From Dehalococcoidales bacterium (lineage in GTDB: Bacteria > Chloroflexota > Dehalococcoidia > Dehalococcoidales > Fen-1064), in assembly GCA_028713395.1 (NCBI GenBank), contig JAQTOJ010000157.1:1-5059 (forward strand): DNA of 5,059 bases. Reading direction: 5' to 3'. A program made the position numbers and the translations under genes. Positions 1-5,059 of this stretch are shown in pieces (the stretch's first letter is position 1; each line of letters starts with the position of its first letter). The notes beneath the pieces are model-generated. The model worked only from the letters and a program-made list of their open reading frames with translations. It did no database searches and was not told where the DNA came from.

Positions 1-69
1 CTTCTCTACTAGATTTAAAACCATGAGTCGCTTTTGTTCCTTTTTATTCAACGTCACCTTTTCTTCCAT
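1..69 (-). CDS. Transposase N-terminus (ISNCY/IS481-like), cut by window edge
   Basis: Twenty-three codons run from an ATG at 67-69 to the left edge without a stop. The peptide begins MEEKVTLNKKEQKRLMVLN and continues LVEK. The segment with KEQKR followed by a hydrophobic L-VLNLVE stretch closely resembles the N-termini of ISNCY-type transposases, just before a helix-turn-helix that reads like EAAELLGLS in relatives. That helix and the DDE integrase core would lie outside the window. A GTG at codon 5 is an alternative start. A -35-like TTGTCA (99-104) and -10-like GAAAAT (76-81), 17 bases apart, sit inside the terminal repeats. They would start transcription almost at the ATG, so the message may be leaderless. 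The family call rests on a short peptide, and whether the gene is intact cannot be judged. Confidence 0.6.
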   Translation of the reverse strand, partial: MEEKVTLNKKEQKRLMVLNLVEK

Positions 70-96
70 GGTGACATTTTCCCTGAACAGTTAACC
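70..96. repeat. IS terminal direct repeat, copy 1
   Basis: This copy starts GGTGACA and contains GAACA and TTAAC. Against copy 2 (97-122), 16 of the first 20 bases match, followed by a shared TTAAC after a one-base offset. It abuts the transposase start codon. Such paired subterminal repeats usually bind transposase; that role is inferred here. Its GGTGAC (70-75) also forms an inverted pair with GTCACC at 53-58 inside the transposase frame. Confidence 0.6.
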
Positions 97-122
97 GGTG
101 ACAATATCCTAGAACATTAACA
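97..122. repeat. IS terminal direct repeat, copy 2 (outer)
   Basis: This is the second copy of the GGTGACA...GAACA...TTAAC unit, directly abutting copy 1 and ending in ACA at the proposed element tip. On the minus strand it reads TGTTAATG inward. The head-to-tail spacing of 27 bases, under three helical turns, would allow cooperative binding by a multimeric transposase (inference). Confidence 0.55.
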
Positions 123-158
123 CCTGATTTCACCCGGATGGCACGCGCCAGGCAATTA

Positions 159-167
159 TGTTAAAAT
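159..167 (+). promoter_or_regulatory. Extended -10-like promoter element
   Basis: The sequence TGTTAAAAT matches the extended -10 form TGnTATAAT closely (TAAAAT at 162-167). No convincing -35 lies 16-18 bases upstream, where TGGCAC sits; extended -10 promoters can work without one. A start near 174 would give a leader of about 25 bases carrying the Shine-Dalgarno of the 38-codon ORF. This is only a sequence match in an AT-rich stretch. Confidence 0.3.
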
Positions 168-187
168 TAAAAGGTTAGAAAGTACTT

Positions 188-193
188 AGAGGT
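188..193 (+). promoter_or_regulatory. Shine-Dalgarno of the 38-codon ORF
   Basis: AGAGGT lies five bases before the ATG at 199-201. It is a good match to the anti-SD at normal spacing and is the main reason to treat the short ORF downstream as a gene. Confidence 0.5.
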
Positions 194-198
194 AAACA

Positions 199-315
199 AT
201 GAAAACCGCCAAACCCCAAACCGAATTAAAAACATTCATCGAAAACGTCAACAAGAAAGATACCTTGAACGGCAATAAGGTCGTTTTCAATTTCGTAAAA
301 CGCAAACGTAAATAG
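199..315 (+). CDS. Small basic protein of unknown function (38 aa)
   Basis: This ORF has 38 codons, ATG to TAG. It has an AGAGGT Shine-Dalgarno at 188-193 and an in-frame TAA at 193-195 just before the start, so it is not the tail of a longer upstream frame. The peptide begins MKTAKPQTELKTFIENVNKK and ends VFNFVKRKRK. It has 11 Lys/Arg against three acidic residues, no cysteine and no membrane segment. The last five residues are all basic, which could suit nucleic-acid or membrane-surface contact (inference). I recognise no family. It lies just outside the IS tip, is divergent from the transposase, and is convergent with the PspC-like gene, ending two bases from that gene's stop. It could be a real small protein or a chance ORF; the start signals favour the former modestly. 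Confidence 0.5.
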   Translation: MKTAKPQTELKTFIENVNKKDTLNGNKVVFNFVKRKRK

Positions 316-317
316 GG

Positions 318-680
318 TTATCTTCGGCGCAGGCTCAATATCATCACCCCCACCCCGATCAGCGCTAAGGCAACCACTACGCAGCCATTAAACCAGTGCC
401 AGAAACCTAATGAGCTTGCCAGCACAATGACGCCAATAGCGATAAGAACGATCGCCAGTACGTTACGGCGCCGCGCAAATTGATTTTCATCTCCGGTTGA
501 TTTCGTCTCTTTGTTTTCAAAGATATCCCGGATATTTGTCCCCAGTTTTTCCGCCGTGTTTTTAACATCTTCCGTGTTTTCTTCAATGATGCCCTGTGGG
601 GTTTTTCTGGTAGATTCATCCAGCGGCACCACGATCGCCATGATCAGATATGCCAGCAAACCGATTCCCCCGCAAAACAC
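318..680 (-). CDS. PspC/LiaF-like membrane protein, apparently 5'-truncated
   Basis: The 120-residue product has three predicted membrane segments (about 3-19, 73-91 and 97-116) and a charged helical linker (21-70). The start, CGGIGLLAYLIMAIVVPLDE, matches the C-terminal half of a PspC domain, an envelope-stress module. The RNVLAIVLIAIGVIVL region followed by a second hydrophobic run and RRR resembles the LiaI/LiaF-type (DUF5668-like) membrane domain that often follows PspC. The N-terminal half of PspC, with the usual GVCGG-AEYF and D-TLVR motifs, is absent. The only available start is a GTG at 678-680 without a recognisable Shine-Dalgarno. The open frame extends back to 719, and its residues PIACSWVFCGG still look like the family helix, so homology seems to run past the start. 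The upstream DUF502 stop lies at 716-718. A 5'-deleted remnant is likely; translation by reinitiation after DUF502 is the alternative. Confidence 0.6.
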   Translation of the reverse strand: MFCGGIGLLAYLIMAIVVPLDESTRKTPQGIIEENTEDVKNTAEKLGTNIRDIFENKETKSTGDENQFARRRNVLAIVLIAIGVIVLASSLGFWHWFNGCVVVALALIGVGVMILSLRRR

Positions 681-715
681 CCAGGAGCATGCGATCGGTC
701 CGGCTGCGAGAGAGT

Positions 716-1396
716 TTATTTATTTTCACTACTTCCAAGGTTCCGTTTTGCTTCCGATTTCAGTTTGGCTTCAAGTAGTTTCTCTCCCACCGCTGCTGGT
801 GAAACCCGGCCGGCGGACACAACCATCTTCAAACCTTCTTCAATCGTGAGTTTGGTACGAATTATCTGCGATTCATCAACAATCTGGAGCGAACCGGTGG
901 TGGGATTCGGGGTGGCGGGGATAAAAACGTTTATCAGTTTTTTCCCCATCGGATCAACGTATTCGTTGGTAATGAATCCGATGACGTAGAGGTCTTTTCG
1001 CGGGTGTTCCACCATCACCACTTGCATGAAACCGGTTTTTTCCGGATCAGCGAAACTTTGGAAAACCTGTTTCAGCCCGACGTAAATGGTGCGGGAAATG
1101 GGGACTTTCGATAGTTGATCTTCGCCCCAACGAACCATGCGCTTACCGAAAACATTGGTGGCGATCAAACCTACAACCAATATCAGGATGATAATAACGC
1201 CGAACCCTACACCTATTACCTCGTGCCCGAAAACGCGCGTGGTGTACCCTCTGAGAAGGTTATCTATTTTTTCAAAAAGCCAGACAAGAATCCAGACTGT
1301 TACGCCGATGGGAACAATCACCACCAGCCCGGCGATGATTATTGATCTTAACTTTTTTAGAAAACGGAGGCGGTATTTCTTGACTTGGCCTGGCAT
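716..1396 (-). CDS. DUF502 family membrane protein
   Basis: The product is 226 residues, a normal length for the DUF502 family (COG2928), whose biochemical role is unknown. A basic N-terminus (KKYRLRFLKKLR) precedes membrane segments at about 17-41, with the family-like PIGVTVWILVWL, and at about 62-84, ending in ATNVFGKR. The C-terminal soluble domain shows the conserved VPISRTIYVGLKQ (98-110), HPRKDLYVIGFITN (131-144) and VFIPATPNPTTG (157-168) motifs. The ATG at 1394-1396 has a strong AAGGGAG Shine-Dalgarno at 1404-1410. That site lies in one arm of a 9-bp inverted repeat. The tail, after about residue 205, is hydrophilic and probably unconserved. The gene lies downstream of the radical SAM gene and just ahead of the truncated PspC-like frame. 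Proximity to PspC would fit an envelope role, but that is inference. Confidence 0.9.
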   Translation of the reverse strand: MPGQVKKYRLRFLKKLRSIIIAGLVVIVPIGVTVWILVWLFEKIDNLLRGYTTRVFGHEVIGVGFGVIIILILVVGLIATNVFGKRMVRWGEDQLSKVPISRTIYVGLKQVFQSFADPEKTGFMQVVMVEHPRKDLYVIGFITNEYVDPMGKKLINVFIPATPNPTTGSLQIVDESQIIRTKLTIEEGLKMVVSAGRVSPAAVGEKLLEAKLKSEAKRNLGSSENK

Positions 1397-1402
1397 AAAA
1401 GC

Positions 1403-1450
1403 GCTCCCTTTATTTATAGCATCATCTTAACAGTAAACAAAAAAGGGAGC
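1403..1450 (-). promoter_or_regulatory. Inverted repeat masking the DUF502 Shine-Dalgarno
   Basis: GCTCCCTTT (1403-1411 on the plus strand) and AAAGGGAGC (1442-1450) are perfect 9-bp inverted arms around a 30-base loop. In a minus-strand transcript the 3' arm contains the DUF502 Shine-Dalgarno. A second complementary copy, AAGGGAG on the plus strand at 1451-1457, lies just beyond. RNA reading through from the radical SAM gene could fold so that the site is paired. RNA started inside the loop would lack the 5' arm and be free. The repeat is seen; the regulatory role is inferred. Confidence 0.4.
1413..1440 (-). promoter_or_regulatory. Candidate promoter for DUF502
   Basis: On the minus strand, TTGTTT (1435-1440) and TATAAA (1413-1418) are 16 bases apart, and TGC precedes the -10 to make an extended form. 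Its start site would fall within or just before the Shine-Dalgarno, which is uncomfortable. A second candidate, TGTTAAGAT with -10 TAAGAT at 1424-1429 and a weak TTGCTC at 1447-1452, would leave the ribosome site intact. Neither can be chosen from sequence alone. Confidence 0.3.
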
Positions 1451-1461
1451 AAGGGAGGTCT

Positions 1462-2445
1462 TTACGGTTGAAACGGGTGATTTTCGCGTTCAAAATCCGG
1501 CCGGTAGCTATCCGGGGCGTCCATATCCTGCACCCAGCCGTTATCTATTTCCAGGTTTGCCAGTAAAGCGGTCACACGTTCGTATTCTTCGGTGCTGATG
1601 CGGCGGTTGATTTCCGGAAACTGGTCTGCCAGATGGGTAGGATAATACTGTGCCATGATACTTACAAACACAGCCGGCGAAATTTCCCTTACGAGCCAAC
1701 TTAGCGATGCCTCGGAGCCGGCCAGGTCGTTTGGCAAAATCAGGTGCCTGACAATCAACCCTCTGACAGCAGTATCGTTTTCATCTATCACCAGGTTTCC
1801 CACCTGCCGGTGCATTTCCTTAATAGCGGCGCGGACGGCTGGCACATAATTTTTTACACCGGAATACCGCAGGGCGATGGTATTATCCGCGTAGCGCAGA
1901 TCGGGCAAATAGACATCAATAATTCCATCCAGCAACTTGAGAGTGTTCACGGAATCGTAGCCGCCGGTATTATAGACCAGCGGGATTTTAAGCCCGAGCG
2001 GGATGGCTTCGTAGACCGCCCTGACCATCTGCGGCACAAAATGAGAGGGAGAGACAAAATTGATATTGTGGCAATGTAATTCATCTTGCAGATGAATCAA
2101 CTGTTTGGCCAGTGCCGCGACGGTCATTTCTTTCTGCTTCAGCGATTCCGGGTTCTGGCTGATCTGGCAATTCTGGCAGTAAACGCAGCGCATATTACAA
2201 TTGCCGAAAAACACCGTCCCCGAGCCATGCACACCGGAAAGAGGTGGCTCCTCGCCATGGTGTTCGCAAACACGGGCGATAATGGGTAAAACCCCGGAAT
2301 TACAGAAACCTACCTGCCCCTGCAAGCGATTCACGCGGCAGTTATGAGGGCAAAGATCACAGGCGGCGAGGCGTGCTTCTAGAGCTTTTACCCGTCGCCA
2401 TAATTCGCCGGAGTTATAAAGAGCAAGATAATGGGGTTCCGTCAC
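1462..2445 (-). CDS. PflX-like radical SAM protein (COG1313 type)
   Basis: This 327-residue protein belongs to the radical SAM superfamily. The CNMRCVYC motif gives the three cluster ligands C83, C87 and C90 (CX3CX2C), with a further C93. An N-terminal cysteine block, CDLCPHNC (C29, C32, C36) plus C48 in GQVGFC, and GEEPPLSG, SPSHFVPQ, VYNTGGYD and DVYLPDLRY are typical of PflX, a homologue of pyruvate formate-lyase activating enzymes whose substrate is unknown. RGLIVRHLILPN (228-239) closes the core. The start is a GTG at 2443-2445 with GAGGT at 2450-2454, four bases away. No formate-lyase or other glycyl-radical partner is in the window, so it looks like an orphan activase-like enzyme. The related AmmeMemoRadiSam protein AmrS is less likely, because the GEEPPLSG and IIDVYLPDL pattern fits PflX better. 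Cluster formation implies an anaerobic or low-oxygen lifestyle (inference). Confidence 0.85.
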   Translation of the reverse strand: MTEPHYLALYNSGELWRRVKALEARLAACDLCPHNCRVNRLQGQVGFCNSGVLPIIARVCEHHGEEPPLSGVHGSGTVFFGNCNMRCVYCQNCQISQNPESLKQKEMTVAALAKQLIHLQDELHCHNINFVSPSHFVPQMVRAVYEAIPLGLKIPLVYNTGGYDSVNTLKLLDGIIDVYLPDLRYADNTIALRYSGVKNYVPAVRAAIKEMHRQVGNLVIDENDTAVRGLIVRHLILPNDLAGSEASLSWLVREISPAVFVSIMAQYYPTHLADQFPEINRRISTEEYERVTALLANLEIDNGWVQDMDAPDSYRPDFERENHPFQP

Positions 2446-2482
2446 TATGACCTCGCAATTAATGAATGTGGGCTGTCATATT

Positions 2483-2577
2483 GTCTTTCTGAGGAATGAA
2501 AGACCAAAGAATCTCTTTGCCTATCAACTAACCGCAAGAGATACTTTCGTCCGGGTCTCATCTGGACTCAGTAAGAC
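2483..2577. repeat. Imperfect palindromic interspersed repeat (REP/MITE-like)
   Basis: The 149-base gap between gltX and the radical SAM gene holds an imperfect palindrome. Its outer arms are GTCTTTCTGAG (2483-2493) and CTCAGTAAGAC (2567-2577), with one mismatch in 11. Its inner arms are AAAGAATCTCTTTGC (2506-2520) and GCAAGAGATACTTT (2534-2547), with one mismatch and one bulge around a 13-base loop. The right side has a further small GTCC/GGAC hairpin. The TTCTGAGGAATGAAAGACC and GAATCTC pieces resemble a dispersed palindrome I recall from Chloroflexota and other genomes. It has no coding capacity. As RNA it would fold strongly and could attenuate transcription after gltX. Confidence 0.6.
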
Positions 2578-2594
2578 GAAGTACAAAAGTTGGG

Positions 2595-4058
2595 TCAGCT
2601 CTCTAATCTTTTAACGGCATCCTGAATCCGGTAGAGCGTGCGTTCTTTACCGAGCACATCCATCATCTGGAAAAGGGGCGGGGTGGCAGTTCGCCCGGTA
2701 ATAGCCGTGCGCAAAGATCCAAACAATTGCCCGGCTTTCAAACCCAATTCTTCCGCCAACGCTCGTAACATTGGTTCCAGCGAAGCCGCATCGAAAGGCG
2801 TCTGTTTTGCCAGCCGTTCTCCGGCAATGGTTAAAGCCTGCCGGGTTTTTTCCACGTCCATCCCTTTACTGATCAGGTCGGTAGAGTTGTACTCGTAGAC
2901 ATCAACGAAAAAGTATTCCGTCAACGCGGCTGTTTCCTTCAGGGTGCGGGCGCGGTCCTGAACTAAAGCCAGCACACGCCCGGTATAAACCGGATTTATC
3001 GGTTTTTTCACGCTTTCCGGCAGCCATCTTTCAAGAAAAGGCATGGCTTTTTTTGCAAATTCTTCCGGCGTCAGTTTACGAATGTAGACTCCATTCAGCC
3101 ACTCCAGTTTTTCGTGGTTGAAGACAGCCGAGGTTTTACTAACCCTCTCGATGGTAAAATACTTGATCAAGTCTTGCAGACTGAAAATCTCGGTCTTATC
3201 ATCCAGCGACCAGCCCATCAACGCCAGGAAATTGATCATCGTTTCCGGTAGATACCCTTCTTCACGAAATTGCCCGATGGAAGTGGAGCCGTGACGCTTA
3301 CCCAACTTGGCGCGATCTTTCCCCAGCATCATCGGTAAATGCGCGAACTGGGGCACTTCATACCCCAAAGCGTTATAAAGTAAAATATGGCAGGGACCGG
3401 AAGACATCCATTCCTCAGCCCGGATGACATGGGTGATTTGCATATCGTGGTCATCAACGACGTTAGCCAGGTGATAGGTGGGGAAACCGTCTGATTTCAT
3501 CAACACCAGATCTTCCAGAGTATTGTGTTTAAAAGTCACATCCCCCCAAATCAGATCGTGGATCGTAGTCTGTCCATCCAGAGGAGTCTTAAAACGTATG
3601 ACCGGAGTGATCCCCTCTTTTTCCTTTTCCGCACGTTCGGCGTCCGTCAGGTTGCGGCAGCGACGGTCATAACCGGGTGGCAGCTTGTTATTTGTCTGGA
3701 ACTCGCGGAGTTGTTCTAGACGTTCCTGCGAACAATAACACTTATATGCGGCGCCGCAGTCCACCAGTTTTTGGGCGGCGACTTTATAGAGTGGCAGCCT
3801 TTCCGATTGGATGTAAGGACCGTGTTGCCCGCCGAGCCCCGGGCCTTCATCGCAGTCCAGTCCCAACCAGCGCAGGTCGTCCATAATCGCCTCAACGGCG
3901 CCTTCGACTTTACGTACATTATCCGTGTCCTCGATACGCAGGATAAACACGCCCTTCTGCTGGCGGGCATAAAGCCAGGCAAAAAGAGCCGTGTGGATAC
4001 TGCCGATATGTAAAAAGCCGGTGGGGCTGGGGGCAAAACGGGTTCTCACTTGTGTCAT
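2595..4058 (-). CDS. gltX: Glutamyl-tRNA synthetase
   Basis: This 487-residue class I synthetase charges tRNA-Glu in the cytoplasm; in organisms with GatCAB it also mischarges tRNA-Gln. Sequence support: RFAPSPTGFLHIGSIHTALF (7-26) with the HIGH-type HIGS at 17-20; RIEDTD at 41-46; a zinc-type C107-x-C109 with Y130 and C134; the KMSKS-type KLGKRHG at 251-257; and a helical anticodon-binding C-terminus (about 330-487) ending in LGKERTLYRIQDAVKRL. Length is normal. The ATG at 4056-4058 has GGAGAA at 4064-4069. Two positions look unusual: KLGKR where KLSKR is the rule, and MSSGPCHILLY where the family usually has SSTP followed by a basic residue and H. The gene lies 27 bases after the RDD gene and is likely cotranscribed with it. 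Discriminating or non-discriminating status cannot be read here. Confidence 0.97.
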   Translation of the reverse strand: MTQVRTRFAPSPTGFLHIGSIHTALFAWLYARQQKGVFILRIEDTDNVRKVEGAVEAIMDDLRWLGLDCDEGPGLGGQHGPYIQSERLPLYKVAAQKLVDCGAAYKCYCSQERLEQLREFQTNNKLPPGYDRRCRNLTDAERAEKEKEGITPVIRFKTPLDGQTTIHDLIWGDVTFKHNTLEDLVLMKSDGFPTYHLANVVDDHDMQITHVIRAEEWMSSGPCHILLYNALGYEVPQFAHLPMMLGKDRAKLGKRHGSTSIGQFREEGYLPETMINFLALMGWSLDDKTEIFSLQDLIKYFTIERVSKTSAVFNHEKLEWLNGVYIRKLTPEEFAKKAMPFLERWLPESVKKPINPVYTGRVLALVQDRARTLKETAALTEYFFVDVYEYNSTDLISKGMDVEKTRQALTIAGERLAKQTPFDAASLEPMLRALAEELGLKAGQLFGSLRTAITGRTATPPLFQMMDVLGKERTLYRIQDAVKRLES

Positions 4059-4085
4059 AGGTATTCTCCGGAAAAGTAGTTTATA

Positions 4086-4601
4086 TCAGGGGTTGGGGGA
4101 GGTGGATGCCACCGTTTCTTTGGACGGGAGGCGAATGACGTAGGTATTCGCCAGTTTATCGTACAAACCCTGTTTGCGTCCGTCGAAAGCGATCCAAATG
4201 AAACCGATAAACAAGAGCACCGCCGAAAGGATGTATCCGATAAAGCGCACAATGGCGCCGTTCCAGCCGATGTTCGAACCGTCCAGGTAAGTAATTTTGG
4301 TGCGCGTGAGCATTTTACCGGGAGTCTGACCGCGCCACGCCCAGAAACCGGCAAAATATGCCATGAAAATCAGGATGAAAACCACCCAGCGCCAGCCGAC
4401 ATGGGGCACGGCAGCGTTGATGGTGTCCGCCGCCTGATCGGTGCCGGAACTGGCCCAGGGTAAACCCACACCGATGTTCCAAAAGCCGGTCATGAGGTAG
4501 TTCAATGCCCATAAAATAATTCCATCTATAAGCGCCGCTCCCAGCCGCAGCCAGAAGCCGGCATAATCCACCGTATAGCTTTCTTTCATCAAGAGGCGCA
4601 T
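4086..4601 (-). CDS. RDD family membrane protein
   Basis: From the preferred ATG this is a 171-residue RDD-domain protein with three or four membrane segments. RDD proteins are small membrane proteins, some linked to ion/proton exchange, most uncharacterised. The signature is visible: YAGFWLRLGAALIDG, with the R and D of the RDD name (residues 19 and 26); RGQTPGKMLTRTKI, about 90-103; and WIAFDGRKQGLYDKLANTYVI, with the third D at about 140. The end (SKETVASTSPNP) is hydrophilic. The start chosen is the ATG at 4599-4601, since GGGGGAGGG at 4606-4614 stands just before it. An upstream ATG (4620-4622, GGGGA nearby) and a GTG at 4641-4643, two bases from the pseudouridine synthase stop, are alternatives that add 7 or 14 residues. 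It sits between the pseudouridine synthase and gltX genes in a tight cluster. Confidence 0.88.
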   Translation of the reverse strand: MRLLMKESYTVDYAGFWLRLGAALIDGIILWALNYLMTGFWNIGVGLPWASSGTDQAADTINAAVPHVGWRWVVFILIFMAYFAGFWAWRGQTPGKMLTRTKITYLDGSNIGWNGAIVRFIGYILSAVLLFIGFIWIAFDGRKQGLYDKLANTYVIRLPSKETVASTSPNP

Positions 4602-4605
4602 ACTG

Positions 4606-4614
4606 CCCTCCCCC
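4606..4614 (-). promoter_or_regulatory. Strong Shine-Dalgarno deciding the RDD gene start
   Basis: The minus strand reads GGGGGAGGG, followed four bases later by ATG. This is the best ribosome site near the 5' end of the RDD gene and favours the ATG at 4599-4601 over the two upstream candidates. Confidence 0.5.
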
Positions 4615-4644
4615 ATTGGCATTTCTGTCCCCAATTCTACCACA

Positions 4645-5059
4645 TTATGTGAGACATTTCAGCGCTTGCGCCAAATCACCCGGTAAAGGAGAAACGAATT
4701 CCACCCATTTACCACTACCCGGCAGATGAAAGCTGATTTTATGCGCGTGCAGGAACTGCCGGGCAACTATGGGGGATTTCTTACCGTAAACGGCATCCCC
4801 CTCAACGGCATGTCCTATGGCAGCCAGATGCACGCGGATCTGATGGGTCCGGCCCGTCTCCGGCATGGCTTCCAGCAGCGTATGATCCCCCAGGTAGCGA
4901 AGTACCTTGTACTGAGTGCGGGCGTTTCTGCCTTGGTTTACAGTTGAAATAGCCATTTTCGTCCGGTCGATGGTGTCCCTTCCGATAGGGGCTTCGATAA
5001 TCCCTTTTTCCGGGGATAATCTCCCCTTGACCAACGCCAGGTAGACCTTCTTCACGGTG
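4645..5059 (-). CDS. RluA/RluD-type 23S rRNA pseudouridine synthase, C-terminal part
   Basis: The frame is open to the right edge, so the 5' half of the gene is missing; 138 codons including the stop are visible. Reading from the V of VKKVYLALVKGRL, the segment shows EAPIGRD, RTKMAIS, the very conserved PETGRTHQIRVHLAAIGH, GDAVYGKK, RQFLHAHKISFHLP and the closing FVSPLPGDL. These define the C-terminal half of the RluA/RluC/RluD catalytic domain, which isomerises specific uridines in ribosomal RNA. The catalytic aspartate (HRLDK-type motif) and any S4 domain lie outside the window. The valine codon at 5053-5055 is GTG, but it is internal to the family alignment and not the true start. Lengths in the family are near 300 residues, so about half is seen. 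Which member (RluA, C or D) cannot be told. Confidence 0.92.
   Translation of the reverse strand, partial: TVKKVYLALVKGRLSPEKGIIEAPIGRDTIDRTKMAISTVNQGRNARTQYKVLRYLGDHTLLEAMPETGRTHQIRVHLAAIGHAVEGDAVYGKKSPIVARQFLHAHKISFHLPGSGKWVEFVSPLPGDLAQALKCLT

Larger units (their letters stand above)
1..122 (-). mobile_element. End of an insertion sequence (ISNCY/IS481-like), partial
   Basis: The left edge carries one terminus of an insertion sequence whose body lies outside the window. The support is the start of a transposase-like reading frame on the minus strand (1-69), preceded directly by two imperfect direct repeats (70-122) of the kind transposases bind near element tips. Read on the minus strand, the proposed tip at base 122 begins TGTTAATG. 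A TGT start fits the TGT...ACA termini common in IS481-like elements. The boundary at 122 is inferred, because the other end and the target duplication are not visible. The native flank would begin at about 123. Confidence 0.6.

Noticed and set aside
84..110. Outward-facing promoter in the IS end driving the 38-codon ORF
   Set aside because: TGAACA and TATCCT are only about 15 bases apart and both match poorly; the extended -10-like element at 159-167 is a better candidate.
139..150. Small TGGC/GCCA hairpin upstream of the small ORF as an operator
   Set aside because: A four-base stem is too short to distinguish from chance.
241..288. Compound inverted repeat GAAAACG...ACCTT...AAGGT CGTTTTC within the 38-codon ORF, as a possible terminator for either convergent gene
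   Set aside because: The 5-bp inner stem has a 10-base loop, the outer arm is offset by 14 unpaired bases on one side, there is no proper T run, and it lies inside a frame I favour as coding.
716..725. A -1 frameshift at the end of DUF502 (AATAAATAA) that would fuse it to the PspC-like frame
   Set aside because: The bases do not form a recognised X XXY YYZ slippery heptamer, there is no clear downstream structure, and a 5'-deleted gene explains the arrangement more simply.
511..849. Plus-strand open frames opposite the PspC-like and DUF502 genes, and others opposite gltX and the radical SAM gene
   Set aside because: They are antisense shadows of well-supported minus-strand genes and their products resemble no known family.
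4641..4651. CACATTATGTG palindrome at the pseudouridine synthase/RDD junction as a regulator site
   Set aside because: It is an 11-base odd palindrome overlapping the stop codon of one gene and a candidate start of the next, inside a likely operon; there is no support for a binding site.

Overview
This looks like bacterial chromosomal DNA with conserved housekeeping genes on one strand and an insertion sequence at the left edge. The gene set, the protein character and a GTCTTTCTGAG-type interspersed palindrome remind me of Chloroflexota, perhaps Dehalococcoidia. That placement is an impression from family resemblance, not something the window proves.

Layout, right to left along the minus strand: the C-terminal part of an RluA/RluD-type pseudouridine synthase (cut by the right edge), a small RDD-family membrane protein, glutamyl-tRNA synthetase (gltX), an intergenic palindromic repeat of about 95 bp, a PflX-like radical SAM protein (COG1313 type), a DUF502 two-helix membrane protein, and a PspC/LiaF-like membrane protein that appears to have lost its 5' end. 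The first three genes are closely packed and probably cotranscribed (RNA modification, membrane protein, tRNA charging). The repeat separates them from the radical SAM gene. A 65-bp gap with a promoter-like sequence and an SD-masking inverted repeat separates the radical SAM gene from DUF502.

The left 315 bases are accessory. Bases 1-69 hold, on the minus strand, the first 23 codons of an ISNCY/IS481-like transposase. Two imperfect 26-27 bp direct repeats follow at 70-122 and look like the terminal transposase-binding region; the probable IS tip is near base 122. Beyond the tip, on the plus strand, is an unannotated 38-codon ORF (199-315) with a good Shine-Dalgarno and an extended -10-like sequence. 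It ends only two bases from the stop of the convergent PspC-like gene.

No RNA gene, CRISPR array or defence system is visible. The points most worth a second look are the small basic ORF, the truncated PspC gene, the inverted repeat that would mask the DUF502 ribosome binding site in read-through transcripts, and the IS end.
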